This document shows positions 32,019-43,828 of a stretch of 64,000 nucleotides of DNA, one piece after another. Source of the DNA: Toxorhynchites rutilus septentrionalis (lineage: Eukaryota; Arthropoda; Insecta; Diptera; Culicidae). The notes under the pieces were generated by a model that had not been told where the DNA came from, ran no database searches, and saw only the letters and a list, made by a program, of their open reading frames with translations. The stretch covers positions 71,590,042-71,654,041 of the forward strand of contig NC_073746.1 of assembly GCF_029784135.1 (NCBI RefSeq), given 5' to 3'. The translations under genes were made by a program, and so were the position numbers. Positions within the stretch are counted from its first letter, which is position 1. Every line of letters starts with the position of its first letter.

Positions 32019-33242
32019 TTAACCCATTACTGCCCAGGTGTACAAAAACTTGATCCAAATGGCATGAAACTTTCTAGTCCATCTAGGTTTGTCCCGAGAC
32101 GTGGGGGAAACGCAATATTTTGGTTTGGAGTTCTTTGGAAGTTGAGATATCTGACGAATGAAATTTTTATACGCTGAGCCGATACAGTATCAAAAATGGA
32201 ATTCATGTGAATATCGAATAAAACGGTTTTATTTCATAAAATTCAACTTCAACAACCATTTTCATGGTTTATTAGCACTTTCGTGTACTGCCGATCTACG
32301 CATAATTGTCCCGCGGTTCAATTCCTAGAAATTTGTACATTTCTACTTATGTACGTACTTATTTGTCTCTGTACCACAGATATGACAATTACCAATTACC
32401 AATTAGTCCGACGAAATCTGCGTCAAATAAGTAATGGAACATTTGAACGGCAGACCATTTATGTTTCGAGCAGAGATCACTAAGATCAGGTGAATGTCCT
32501 TCAAGAACAACGGCTGCATCTGCATCCGAATTTAAGGTCACTTTTTCCCAGTGTCAGGCTTTCCGATTCTTGCTGCTACCCGAGGAGCATTCTTGTGATT
32601 GGCCTCATTCAATGTTGCTCTCGACATTCACTTGTTTGCCAAAACCGGAAGGACCGTCCTCCGAGTCAGTATCTCCAGCATCCACATCGCTGTCTCCACC
32701 ACTAGGGGGCAGGATGACAAAGTTAATATCATTTGTTGACACTAGATTTTCGAAAGCGTCTTCGACCAAATCAATCAGATAATTGTACAACTCCTCCGGA
32801 TCATCGGGAAGCTGATATATCCTATTGAGAAAAAAATATACCGTAGTTGCACAGCGTATGAAATTTCATACGCTCAAAAGTAAACATAGATTTTTTTACG
32901 GTTTCATAATTTTCTTCGGATTTTTTGCTAGATATCATTTTTTACACTCGTCTAGTAGTGTTATGTCACAGATTAGAGCAATTTAGAATCCTTTAAGAGG
33001 TAAAACTTTGATAAATTTATGTTTACTTTTGGGACTCCATTAAACTCGAACTTTGCAAGCTCCAATACACAACAAAACAACGAAAATGACAGATGAAATG
33101 ACACTGACACAAAAAACACTCTTAAATTGTCATGTGGTATCATTTAAAATGTGCTTGACACTTTAGTTTCATCAAAAACAGTTTTTCAAAAAACCGGCAT
33201 TTTTGTATATTAAACTTCATGCGTTGGACACTAATGGGTTAA
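32019..33242 (-). mobile_element. piggyBac-like element remnant
   Basis: TTAACCCATTACTGCCC on the left and ACTAATGGGTTAA on the right give inverted termini with TTAA at both borders. On the - strand 32605-32790 encodes an acidic stretch, INFVILPPSGGDSDVDAGDT then DSEDGPSG, resembling the acidic N-terminus of piggyBac-type transposases. The rest of the transposase is gone. 1.22 kb. Confidence 0.7.
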
Positions 33243-34736
33243 CGCAATCCGCGCCTTTGTTTACATTTTCTCGTTCGTGAAACCAAAACAAACATTTTTG
33301 CGCACTGACTCAATCGGTCCGAAAACCCTGATTTTTCTGAAAATTGACTATTTTTTAAACTTTGCTGCAGATGCGCCGTACATTATTTGTCGGTGATGGC
33401 TGTATGAATAAATGATAAATTTAAAAAAAAAATTATAGGAGGTTTTGTCCAAGATACGACCGCATTGTTGACGTAGATCTACGCTGTTATTTTATATAAG
33501 TCGCTTGTTTATACCTTCGGATATTATTCTATAATGCTGTGAAACTTTAGAAACAACTGCTTAGTGGAATAATCTCTGAAATGGTTTTTTCATTGTAGAA
33601 TCAGTTGACGATAAATGATTTATGATTCATTCTTGCCCTCGCAAAACAATACACTAGCTGATCGTATGTCACAATTTATTTCTTGGTTTACATTGGTGGC
33701 TTAAAACTACTAGGAATATAAACACTTCTAGCATTTTGCGCTATTCTCAAAAGAAACGCTTCTGTTAATATTACTGGCCTCGAAAAGAGTTGCATTACTT
33801 TCTTATGTTCGAGATAAGCGCAGCTGTCTCCCTTAGTGGAGGAAGTTTTGCTACTGGCAAGCAAAACCTAATCACATACAAAATTCCAGAACATTTACTT
33901 TCTTGATGACTAAACAAGAGAAATAAACTCTTTTTGTTAATAACAACCTCGAAAACAGTAGCAATGCTTCATTATGATCAATATTAGCGCAAATGCAATC
34001 CTAGTTGAAGGCAGTTTTGCGACTGGCACGCGAACCCAAATAACTTATAACATTCCAGTAAGATTTTCAAGATGCTTGGTATTCCCAAATATTTTTTTGG
34101 TGCACAACCTTAACGTCTGCTTCGCTATAACGTCAGTGCATTGATGCATTCTCAAAGGCACAATCGAAGGGCTTATGAAGACGGGAAATAAACAATGTTA
34201 ACTGCTTGGAAAAAAGACCGAATTATGCCACACAGCTTGTACTCTGCTGTAACAACCATCGATGCGAATTCGCTGATGAGTTTGTCAAGAGTCACCGCCT
34301 TCACCACCAGCGGGGGGAGCTTGTTTGCCTAACTGCCAGCGTAACGGCGTTTACATTTTCGACCGACTCGCCGAAATCGCCTACTTCGCTGTTGTTCGAT
34401 GCGGTGTCACATTTACGAAGGCTCGGTTCAGTGTCACACTCGCGAAGGTTCGGTTCAGTGCGAGCGCTTTTCACTGCACCAACATCGCGTGCATCATTAG
34501 ATGACGCTTGCCTGAATTACTTTACATAAGTATGTTTTTTTTTTCGATGAAACATAGCTGGATGTGGACAAAGTCTCACGATTGGATCGTTTGGTTTTCC
34601 ATATACCAATGACTCTTCAATGCAGTTGAAGAACTGCTTTGCCACTTTGCTTTGCGACCCGAGAGTTGTCCATTCCGTCGACATATTGCGAACACGCTTA
34701 AGCGTTCGAGGGGTTGTTTTCTAATTCAATAATTTG
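33243..34736. repeat. Repeat-rich intergenic DNA
   Basis: Two related units start near 33838 and 34009, each with AGTTTTGC.ACTGGCA.GC and ending ACATTCCAG-like text, a decayed tandem duplication of about 171 bp. The 33440-33500 stretch (TGTCCAAGATACGACC...GTTGACGTAG) resembles 46650-46700. The 34206-34529 open frame has no recognised domain. Confidence 0.4.
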
Positions 34737-34744
34737 CTCTTGGG

Positions 34745-36429
34745 TAAAGTGACCAGATGGTCAGAGGTCTAACGCGGGACACAAAAAACTAAACGTTATG
34801 TATATACGTTTTGTTAACATAAACCGTAGTTTTGCGAGTCTAAACTGATCAGTATTATTTCTTTCTGAGTATCGGCACTCAGTTGTGATTTTTCGGTGGT
34901 TTAGATTTTGTTTACGCCCGAAAATCACTCGTTCAATCTGAGTATTTACGCCTGGCAAGCACGATTCAAATTCTACTATTTTCTTCAAATAACCGAATGG
35001 AATGCTCGAATATTCGAATTAATTTTTCATCGATTTTAGTGTTAACGTATGCATTCAAAAAAAAAAGGACTAATTTCGGATGGCGATGAAAGATAATTTA
35101 TAGGAACAAATTTTCTTTAAATCTTACGTTTATTAAGTCTACAACAAAAATGATTCAAGGCTGTTGATTCGCTGCAGCAGCACTGTCAAGCAACTTGATG
35201 ATTTTTCCATACTGCAAGCTCCACCCCACAGCGAAAGAGTTGGACATTCTGAGGCACTTTGTGTCCGCCAGATATAGCCGATCTGGTACTTACAATATCA
35301 TCTCTTTGCCGCTTCTTAAGCCAGGAGATCGAAGCAACCGGCCAAACGGTTAATGAGAATCTGGCCAAAATGGACATTTTTATGCGGAGCGTCAGACGAG
35401 ACCGGCCGTATCTGAGCAGCAGGCAATTACCCAGAAGGAGTAGCTTGAGATGCTGGTGAAAAACTTCTTTCCGGCGAAAGAAGTGAAAAACTTCTTTCGT
35501 ACTCATAATGAAAGACGAGACGTACTTGATGCTAGAACTCAACGAATGGCAGGGGACCGGGTACTTTACGTTCCCCAGGTAAGCGATGACGTCGATTGTA
35601 TCATTCACATCAAGTTCTCGAAGAAGGTCCTTCTCTGACAGACACGAAGGGAATGTCCAAGCCGCTCTTCTTTCGAGTCATATGGTGAACGGGGAGATAT
35701 ATAGTACGAAATGCTTGCCGGAGTCGGGAAGGTTATGTGGTCTTTATGCCGAACCTGGGATCAGCCCATTATGCCAAAAGATCACTGGAGGATGGATCGG
35801 CTGGAGATAAACATTGTCGCGAAGACCACCAACCTTCCCAACATTTCCCAGCTGCGCCCGATAGAAAACATTTGGGCGAATGGCAAAAATAGAGAGACAG
35901 ACTACCACCAAAGCCACGAAAAGGTAAAATAACACGCCGATATACATCTTTTCATCGGCTATGGTTCAGGTTCCGGCCAACTTCCGTAAGACCGCCCAGC
36001 GCTTCATTTACGATACTTCATCAAACAACTCTGCCTCTTCCTGTCGAGTATACACTAGTTCTTCCGGCTTATTTAAAACGTTAAGCCCTGACCGAGCTAG
36101 GGGACCAAAGATGAACTTTTCGTCTGACTCACGTTGGTCCCTGCTGATCAATAGGGGACTTTTATAAAAATCATTTTCCAGTTTTGTTGCTGTCGCTTCC
36201 AGTTGACACTGTCAGTGCGATGAAACCAGCTCAACGTATTAATCGTTGGATGCATTAGAAGCGCTCTTGAACAGTCTGCCAAATAAAAGCTTTTGCAATA
36301 TATTGATATCGCGGGATATTTTCGTTTCTTTTGCCAAATGCGGGACGTTTCGCGGGACGGAATCTTACGCGGGACATTTTGTTGAAATGCGGGACTGTCC
36401 CGCGTAACGCGGGACGTCTGGTCAGTTTA
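34745..36429. mobile_element. hAT-like element with 8-bp target duplication
   Basis: Short inverted termini TAAAGTGACCAGA and (right, inverted) TAAACTGACCAGA are flanked on both sides by the same octamer CTCTTGGG (34737-34744 and 36430-36437). An 8-bp duplication is the hAT hallmark. Both ends contain CGCGGGAC motifs, dense on the right. There is no hAT transposase; the interior contains a decayed Tc1-like transposase (35510-35940), which may be a nested insertion. Confidence 0.75.
35510..35940 (+). pseudogene. Decayed Tc1-like transposase fragment
   Basis: It reads IIHIKFSKKVLL, then MSKPLFFRV and, in a shifted frame, FMPNLGSAHYAK and an LRPIENIWAN-like stretch, with stops between. These are the strand order and spacing of a Tc1-type DDE domain. 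The same family is on the - strand at 25643-25830 (HIKFPKKVLL). Confidence 0.6.
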
Positions 36430-36437
36430 CTCTTGGG

Positions 36438-38839
36438 AGAAATGCAATACGGGAACAGAAAGGATGAGCTGTGCACTATAATTCCATTTAGAAGATTAAT
36501 TTTCTTCAGATCTCCGGTAACAAAACAGTTCAAATCATTTAGCTGCAGAAGTTCTTTCTTCTGCTTCTTCTTTTTGGCTTTAAGAGGGTTTAAATTTTTC
36601 AGTTCATTCGCCTCTAGAAGTTCTTTCCATATTTTGGCTATATTTACATCATTTTCGAGAACACCAGGCTCTACCCCCAGTAGCAAAGAAAGTTTTCCCA
36701 TTCACATTGAACACTAATTTGAAACGGAGAAGTAAATTTTCATTCAAAATTTTTATTTGAAAGTTGTTCATTCTGCCTGAAAACCCATTATTATCCTAGA
36801 TACTTCACTAACTCGTAAAATGTAGTTCAATGGCGTGCCGTTCGTTTCGTTTTCACCGTGAAGTGTGTACGGGAATGAGTCCATTATCTTCATTGTTCTA
36901 GGGTGGTTCAAATATTATGGAATATCACGTAGGAGGGGTTCTCATTAACAGAAATATGAAATTCAAAATGTAATAATTGAAATAAATAGCATGTCAATTT
37001 TTTTTTGTTTTTATTTTGATCATAAGTTTTGCATTTAAATTCTTGCTGATTGCGAAGAAAATTGGCCCGGTAGGCGCGTTTTCTACATTTCTGTTTTAAA
37101 TGCTAATTTCATGCTGATCCCATTTTCTACCAAGATGAACAAGACCAGTGGAAGAAGTAATGTGATTTGATGCTCCTATCGAAACGGGAGTGAATCAAAA
37201 TGTAAAGACTTCAGCATAATCGCACGAGTACATATAAATATGTAAAGAAACCATGGTTCTCATGGTATCCGAGAACTAAACAAAACATTGAGGCTGCAAA
37301 ACATAGTGGTTAGCCTCTAAACTGAAAAAAAAATCAGAATATTAACGCGTTCATAGATTTACTACAATATACATAAGAATAATAGTTATTAGCGACAACT
37401 AAAAAAACACCTTACGGGACGTTTGAAAATTTGCTTCAATTTTGCACGAATGCCTTATGTAAATAGTGACAAAATTAGACGTACTCAAAGTAAAATTTAA
37501 AAAGTACGCATTAAAGAAAAATAGCCGAGAAATCGACCGTTTGAGCTATTTAACAAGAAAAAAAAAACATATAGTAAACAGTTGTAGCATCTTAGCACAG
37601 CAACGAACACCAAAGCAATAGAGTGGAATCAAATCAAATTAGAGTTGGGTTCTTAAGCTTTTAATTCTCGAGCCAATTATATAATCTGGCCCCCCATAGT
37701 TGACAGTGGAAGCGTTTTCCGTTCAAAACAGAATCGCTTCGGTTGGAACAGAACAGTTCAAACTTGCAAGTACAAGGAAACGAATAAAGCAGTCGGCTGC
37801 AGCTGAGAGTTCAACAGAAGTCAATCTTAGGTTTTAAATCGGCCAACGACCGTTACCGAACTGCTAAAGTATTCAAATAATTTTCAGAGCAAGCGCAAGA
37901 ATCACTGCTGCAATCGAGTGCGATCGGTGGATAGCGCCGCCATCGCGTGGTATTGATTAAAACTATGAATCGTTCGACATTGATGCAATTAAGAATGAGA
38001 ATAAAAATGAATAAAATCATATGGAGCAACCTTATAGGAATAGTGAGATAAGGGAGAAAAAATATTATATATTAAATATATATATATTTGCTAAAAGTAG
38101 AACTCATCAATATTTTTTTATGAATAAAACATCTTAAAATTAATGGCCTACATTTGAAAAATACAATATCACATTCCTACCGGTGGAGGACGTAGAATGA
38201 TTGCATATGTTTCAACAGCGGCGTCGACTACAGGTGCGGGGAGTGCGGACCGTACCCGGGTACATGATTTTGGGGATGCAGAAACACCCCTATATCAACA
38301 AATACTTCACTATTCGGCATACACCAAATAAAGATAGCGAAGAGGAAGGGGGTGCGACCACACACTTCCGCCCCTGGTGTGAAAGCTCCACTTGACACCA
38401 CTGTGTTTTATAATGAAATATTTTACCAAGATCTTCATGATCAAAGAACGACCTGGCAAGATAATTCATATGTACGAAGCGCGATCCGCATGAGACGTCA
38501 CGGAAAAGAGTATCAACGTCGCCACCAATTCACATTTGCAGTCTTCGCTTCCAGCAGCAACGTCACGTCGAATGTCAACAATGCGTTCATGCCATTGAGT
38601 TTGCTCCGTGCTCCGCTTTCGAGAAGTGACAGTGGCAATGGATTTTCAGATGGTTTGAGCACGCTTTGAAACTAAAACTAATAAATGGAAATTTACTTTT
38701 CCTTATCAAATGTGTATTCTAAATAATTGAGAATAACATTATTTCGCGAGTAGTGAAAAAATATGAAAAGAAGATAGTGTGGGAGAATATTTTTACGTTA
38801 TAATGCTGATCGGCAGATCCTCCAGAAATGCAGAGTTCC
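36438..38839. other. Intergenic, no supported gene
   Basis: A - strand frame beginning at 36701 encodes a Lys-rich stretch (LNPLKAKKKKQKKELLQL) and runs into the hAT element. No family was recognised and no splice structure is evident. 37680-37950 contains a GAATAAAGCAGTCGGCTGCA block that might be part of an LTR. The 38201-38669 open frames are short and unrecognised. Confidence 0.35.
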
Positions 38840-39051
38840 TACACAGTTCATTCAAAAAGTTCCGGGACTATTTTTTTAAACAAAGAAAAAGCGAGTTACT
38901 TTTATCAGCCAAAACTAGCTACTGAATCGAGATAGTGGTTCACGGTAGAAACTGTAGCTGGCCAGAAGTTGGCGAGAAGTAGTTCGCGCGCTGGAGCAGA
39001 TATAGCGCCACTTCGCGCGGTACTACCGGAACTTTTTGAATGCACTGTGTA
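38840..39051. mobile_element. 212-bp MITE
   Basis: The inverted ends are TACACAGTTCATTCAAAAAG and TACACAGTGCATTCAAAAAG, both continuing TTCCGG. The TA at each border fits a mariner-type MITE. There is no coding. Just downstream, 39120-39230 reads like the C-terminal tail of a LINE ORF (GARWLNQVVRIW), which is weak. Confidence 0.75.
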
Positions 39052-39772
39052 CGCACCATTTATTTAAAGTCGTATAAAATTCAATAAAATTATAAAAGCT
39101 ATGGAGAATTAATGACGAATTCCGTCTGATACGAGACGACTAGGAGCGCAACGAGCAGGATGGTTAAACCAAGTAGTCAGGATCTGGAGAGCACTGCGGA
39201 ATTACAGAGAGAGAACCACGAACCGGAATAATTTGAAAAATATTGTGAATGTCGTAATGTCGTAATTTTAATAAGCCATAGTAAATAAAAAAATAAAAAC
39301 AGTTAGGACAACGTGCTTCAAGTAGTCAAATAATACCGAGTAAACATGTTCATTTGAATTTTAACAATTTAAAACTGCATCCGGCTTGCGAATCTGATGA
39401 ATAGTAATTTTCCTCATGAACACGGATGTCACCACCAGATGTCATATTTCAGAAGATGAGTCGAACATTTTTACGCTTTACTTTACGCCTTGTTTATTTT
39501 GATATTCCACAAGTCGAGTCCGACGAAAAACAAACGATAGATCCGTCGGACTCGATAATTCAGCTACGATCGCTATTAATCCTTTACGGTCGTATTAAAT
39601 TTCTATATGGGTGTCGTACTGGTCGGAATTAATTTCCTTTGAAAGAGCACGTATCACTGCTTGTATCATGTAAAATTATGGAAGCTAAATAAGATTTGTT
39701 TATTTCTAGTGAACTTCAGATATCTATTTACTGAAAAATATGTTTTGATGTATTTTTATATGAAAATTATAT

Positions 39773-39817
39773 TTTACAATTCTCCTTCGTGTATATCACA
39801 CGAAGGAGAATTGTAAA
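39773..39817. repeat. Perfect 20-bp-arm hairpin
   Basis: TTTACAATTCTCCTTCGTGT is followed after five bases by its exact reverse complement. It is isolated, AT-flanked and of unknown origin; possibly the fused ends of a deleted element. Confidence 0.85.
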
Positions 39818-40243
39818 TTTATATAGGGTTCGTGCGGTGATTTTGCACTGAAATTCAAATATCTGTATATCGGCCTTGTGTAGTACGATTACGGTATAGG
39901 ACTACGTCTTTGATTTCTATATAGGGATGTTACTCTACGAAAAATTAAGGGTTTTCAAATGCATATCCCGTAAAATCGTTATTACGATATATGGTGGTTT
40001 TGTTTTGAAATATTCCAGCATCGTTGAACGTATCCGGGTCAAAACCTCGACGATGAAAAAACAAAAAAAAATTAAATAATTAAAAATGATAAAAATTACA
40101 TGAAATTAAAATGAAGGCAAGTATCTACATTTGAAACCCTCCTCCCACATGCGTGCGGTTATAAACTGTATCACTACTAGGGAAACCGCGGGTAAGACGG
40201 ACAGTGGGGGTATGATGGACAAGTGGTTGATTTGTATAGTTGC

Positions 40244-41515
40244 ACTAGATGACCCGGCAAACTTCGTCCCGCCCAAAATTTGTTTTTTGTTATCAATACC
40301 TTCAAACATTCACGTTTTCTTACTGAACGCAAATTCATGAGTCCAATCGCAGAACTGTTCATTGATTGATCTTCTAATCGACCCCGTTGAATTTACCTTT
40401 TACTAAAAAAAAATCCTAGTTTTCAGACACAATTCTCGTTCAAAATTTTTCAACCACTTGCAAATAACATGCTTCTTCGTTACATCTAATAAATGTTTGA
40501 TACAGAAAATATGATAGAATAAAAACAGACCCCTCTCCACTGCTCTCCTTAGAGGGGAGGGAGGAGTGTCCATTTACCATAGAAACGTGCCCCTAAAATC
40601 TTCACATCCCAAATTTGGCTTCATTTGCTTGATTAATTTTCGAGTTATGCCGAAAATTTCATTTGTATGACAGCCCACCCTAAGAAAGGGGGGAGGAGTG
40701 TCGATCCACCATAGAAACATTTATCGCATCCTAAAACATCAACATGCCAAATTTGGTTTCGTTTGCTTGATTTGTTCTCGAGTTATGCAAAAATTTGTGT
40801 TTCATTTGTATGGGAAACCCCCTTAAAGAGGGAGGAGGAGAGTCGAAGCACCTTAGAAATATTTCTTCCTCATAAAACCTGCAAATGCCAAATTTAGTTC
40901 CGCTTGTTTTATTAGTTCTGGAATTATGTGGAGTCTCCCCCTCAGAGAGACGGGAGGAGTGTCTATTCGCCATAGAAACGTTTTGTGCCCCCTAGAACCT
41001 TCGCATGCCAAATGTGGTATTTTCTTGATTAATTTTCGAGTTATGCAGAAATTTGTGTTTCATTTGTATGGCAGCTCCCCCTTAGAGAGGGGGTGGAGTG
41101 TCTAACCACCGTGAAAACATTTATTGTGCCCTAAAACCTCCATATACCTAATTCGGTTTCATTTGCTTGATTAATTCTCGAGTAATGCAGAAAATTGTGT
41201 TTCATTTGTATGACAGCTCCCCTTAAAGAGGGGCATTGAAGTGTCGATCCACCATAGAAACATTTATTGCACCCTAAAACCTCCATTTGCCTAACTTGGT
41301 TTCATTTGCTTAATTAATTCTCGAGTAATGTAGAAATTTGTGTTTCATTTGTATGGCAGCCCCCTCTATGAGAGGGAGAGGAGTATCTAACCACCGTAAA
41401 AACATTTATTGCACCCTAAAACTTTCACATGCCAAATTTGGTATCGTTTGCTTGAATAACTCTCGAGTAATGCAGAAATTTGTGTTTCATTTGTATGGCA
41501 GATGGCATGATTCCG
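40244..41515 (-). mobile_element. Helitron-like element, inverted copy
   Basis: On the - strand it ends GGGCGGGACGAAGTTTGCCG GGTCATCTAGT. Upstream of that end is the same GATTGATC/ATCAATGAACAGTTCTGCGATTGGAC block as at 21195-21230, then about seven tandem units of roughly 142 bp holding TTTCATTTGTATGGCAGC and TTAATTCTCGAGTAATGC. It is a sibling of 19801-21323 in opposite orientation, truncated at its 5' side near 41515. Confidence 0.6.
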
Positions 41516-42289
41516 CGTGTGGATGTAATTTTTGCGGCTTCGATATCAAGCATTTTGAGTGGTTTAATTGCAAAATTGAATTCGCTGATGGTTATATTTC
41601 GGTTTGTGAGTTGACAGAGAAGCGATATTGTGTACGGAAAAGTAAATTCATTCGTAAGTGATAAATTTAAATTATTGAAATAATGGCACTGGTGGAGTTG
41701 AAATGGACAGTTACATCCAATGCATGATGGAAAGTGAAGGGAGGAATATTGAGCTCTTTTTTATGTTGTTTTTTTTGGTTCTATTTCAGTTACTGGACGC
41801 ACAAACACAGAGAGAGAGAGCGAAATTATTCCTCTCGCGAGCGATAAACTTCTACGCTTCGTATATTATTGACCTGTCCATATTCCCCCCACTACATGTC
41901 CATTATACCCGCATCGATAAAAATGTTCTACTTTTCGGCTCGTTTTAATTTCAGTAAAAAAAACATGAAAAACACATTTTTATAAAATATTTGGCCAGTA
42001 TATTGAACTGTAAGAAACTGCTTTAGAGTTTTGGAAAACAAGAGTTTCCAAAGATACAATTGAAGTTTTCCTTAACATGTCCGTCTTGCCTCCATCTCTC
42101 CTATATACAAACATATGCAAGAGAGATGTGGAGAAGTACAAATATCGCCGGCGTGAAGTGTGTTTGTTTGCACGTCAGCAACACGCCAGAACCTCGGTCA
42201 CGGCACGTCAGCCTGGGTCGAACAAATCGGTAAGAACACACAGGATTAATCGTCAAACGCCTCGCCCAAGCCACGCTGACTCTTCGCTG
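41516..42289. repeat. Block shared with the T-tract MITE, plus unassigned DNA
   Basis: 41871-42110 matches 5443-5670 of the TTAA MITE: CCTGTCCATATTCCCCCCAC, then ATGTTCTACTTTTCGG, then a TATATTGAA.TG.AAGAAACTG stretch. Sequence before it (41516-41700) has an open frame with no recognised domain that fuses out of the Helitron-like array. Confidence 0.55.
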
Positions 42290-42450
42290 CAATGAGAACA
42301 TAGCCCTATAGTGACTTTCAGCCTTTGGCTGGTTCGTCACTTTGACCAACGGATTTATTCCGTTGTAAGAATGTTGGGAATGAGAATTGAACTCGTGACC
42401 TTTAGCGTGAGAGGTACGGATGTTAACCACTACGCCAGATCGCCTCCAAG
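42290..42450 (-). repeat. tRNA-derived SINE (Feilai-like)
   Basis: On the - strand an A-box-like TGGCGTAGTGG (42427-42437) and a B-box-like GGTCACGAGTTCAATTC (42384-42400) have tRNA-like spacing. The head is GGCGATCTGGCGTAGTGGTT and a non-tRNA body with CAGCCAAAGGCTGAAAG follows. This layout matches the tRNA-related SINEs of culicine mosquitoes such as Feilai. No full tRNA cloverleaf is present, so it is not a tRNA gene. The 3' border is uncertain and may extend to about 42190. Confidence 0.65.
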
Positions 42451-42496
42451 TGGACAAACTGTCATATTTTCGACCGGACAAACCACTACAATTATA

Positions 42497-43590
42497 TTAG
42501 GCTGTCAAAAAAGTCCTGCGGTATTTCCGCGAGGTGTCGTTGTAAGCGCGTAGTTCTAGTTGTATTCATTGTATCGAGTCATACTATAGCTTGTTGGAAA
42601 GGTATTTTTGCGCGCTATAATATAGTCCTTGACAGTGTTTTGTTTGGTTAAGTCGTTCGTGAGTTATAGTGTCGCAAATATGGAGCAAAATAAAGAGAAA
42701 ATCCGACATATTTTACAGTACTACTATGACAAAGGCAAAAATTCATCTCAAGCTGCCAATAAAATTTGTACAGTTTATGGACCCGATACAGTTTCCATTT
42801 CCACCGCACAACGATGGTTTCAACGTTTTCGTTCTGGTGTAGAGGTCGTCGAAGATGCGCCACGCTCCGGAAGGCCTGTCGTCGAAAATTGCGACAAAAT
42901 CGCTGAATTAGCCGAGAAAGACCGGCATAGTAGCAGCCGTAGCATCGGCCAAGAGCTGGGGATAAGTCATCAAACCGTTATTAACCATTTGAAGAAGCTT
43001 GGATTCACAAAGAAGCTCGATGTATGGGTGCCACACACGTTGACGCAAAAAACATCTTTGACCGTATCGACGCATGTGAATCGCTGCTGAATAGCAACAA
43101 AATCGACCCGTTTCTGAAGCGGATGGTGACTGGCGATGAAAAGTGGGTCACTTACGACAACGTGAAACACAAACGGTCGTGGTCGAAGCCCGCTGAAGCG
43201 GCTCAGACGGTAGCCAAGCCCTCATTAACGGCCAGGAAGGTTCTGCTGTGTGTTTGGTGGGATTGTCAAGGAATAATCTATTATGAGCTGCTTCCCTATG
43301 GCCAAACGCTCAATTCGAACCTGTACTGCCAACAACTGGACCGCTTGAAGGTAGCACTCATGAAGAAGAGGCCATCTTTGATAAACAGAGGCCGTATTGT
43401 CTTCCATCAGGACAACGCCAGGCCACACACTTCTTTGGTGACGCGCCAGAAGCTCCGGGAGCTCGGATGGGAGGTTCTTTTGCATCCGCCGTATAGTCCG
43501 GACCATGCACCAAGTGACTACCACCTGTTTTTGTCCATGGCGAACGAGCTAGGTAGTCAGAAGTTAGCCAACAATAATAAGGAAATAGTA
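42497..43590 (+). mobile_element. Mariner element, frameshifted and 3'-truncated
   Basis: The left terminus TTAGGCTGTCAAAAAAGTCC follows a TA. The transposase starts near 42680 (MEQNKEKIRHILQYYYDKGK, helix-turn-helix) and continues to GFTKKLDVWVPH. A one-base shift at the A-run near 43047 moves it to the next frame, which carries MVTGDEKWVTYDN, VFHQDNARPHTS and HPPYSPDHAPSDYHLF. These are the three acidic positions of a DD34D mariner. The sequence stops resembling mariner after GSQKLANNNKEI and no right terminus is seen, so the copy is dead. Confidence 0.9.
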
Positions 43591-43828
43591 GCATTTATCA
43601 AAAAAAAAAAGTTTATATTTACTATTTATCTCTCTCAGTGTATAAAATGTTCAGTCAACATGCAATTCTGGCATCCCTGTCGAAAATCCAATAGTGAAAC
43701 AGATGGCGCGGTATGGTTGAATTTGTTATTGTGCTTTGAAAATCAAATGTTAACGTATGCTGGTTGTTTCTGATTTCGCGAGTGTTTTCTATTTTGCAAG
43801 CGTTTTCTATTGATTCTCTTTTGTCGTA

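Noticed and set aside
35186..35608. 140-codon - strand open frame
   Set aside because: Antisense of a decayed Tc1-like transposase inside the hAT-like element.
40520..41515. Regularly spaced repeats that could suggest a CRISPR-like array
   Set aside because: Units of about 142 bp vary throughout, there are no unique spacers, and the context is an insect nuclear transposon.
42384..42437. Possible tRNA gene
   Set aside because: Pol III box-like motifs are present but no complete cloverleaf or anticodon arm; the attached non-tRNA body fits a SINE.
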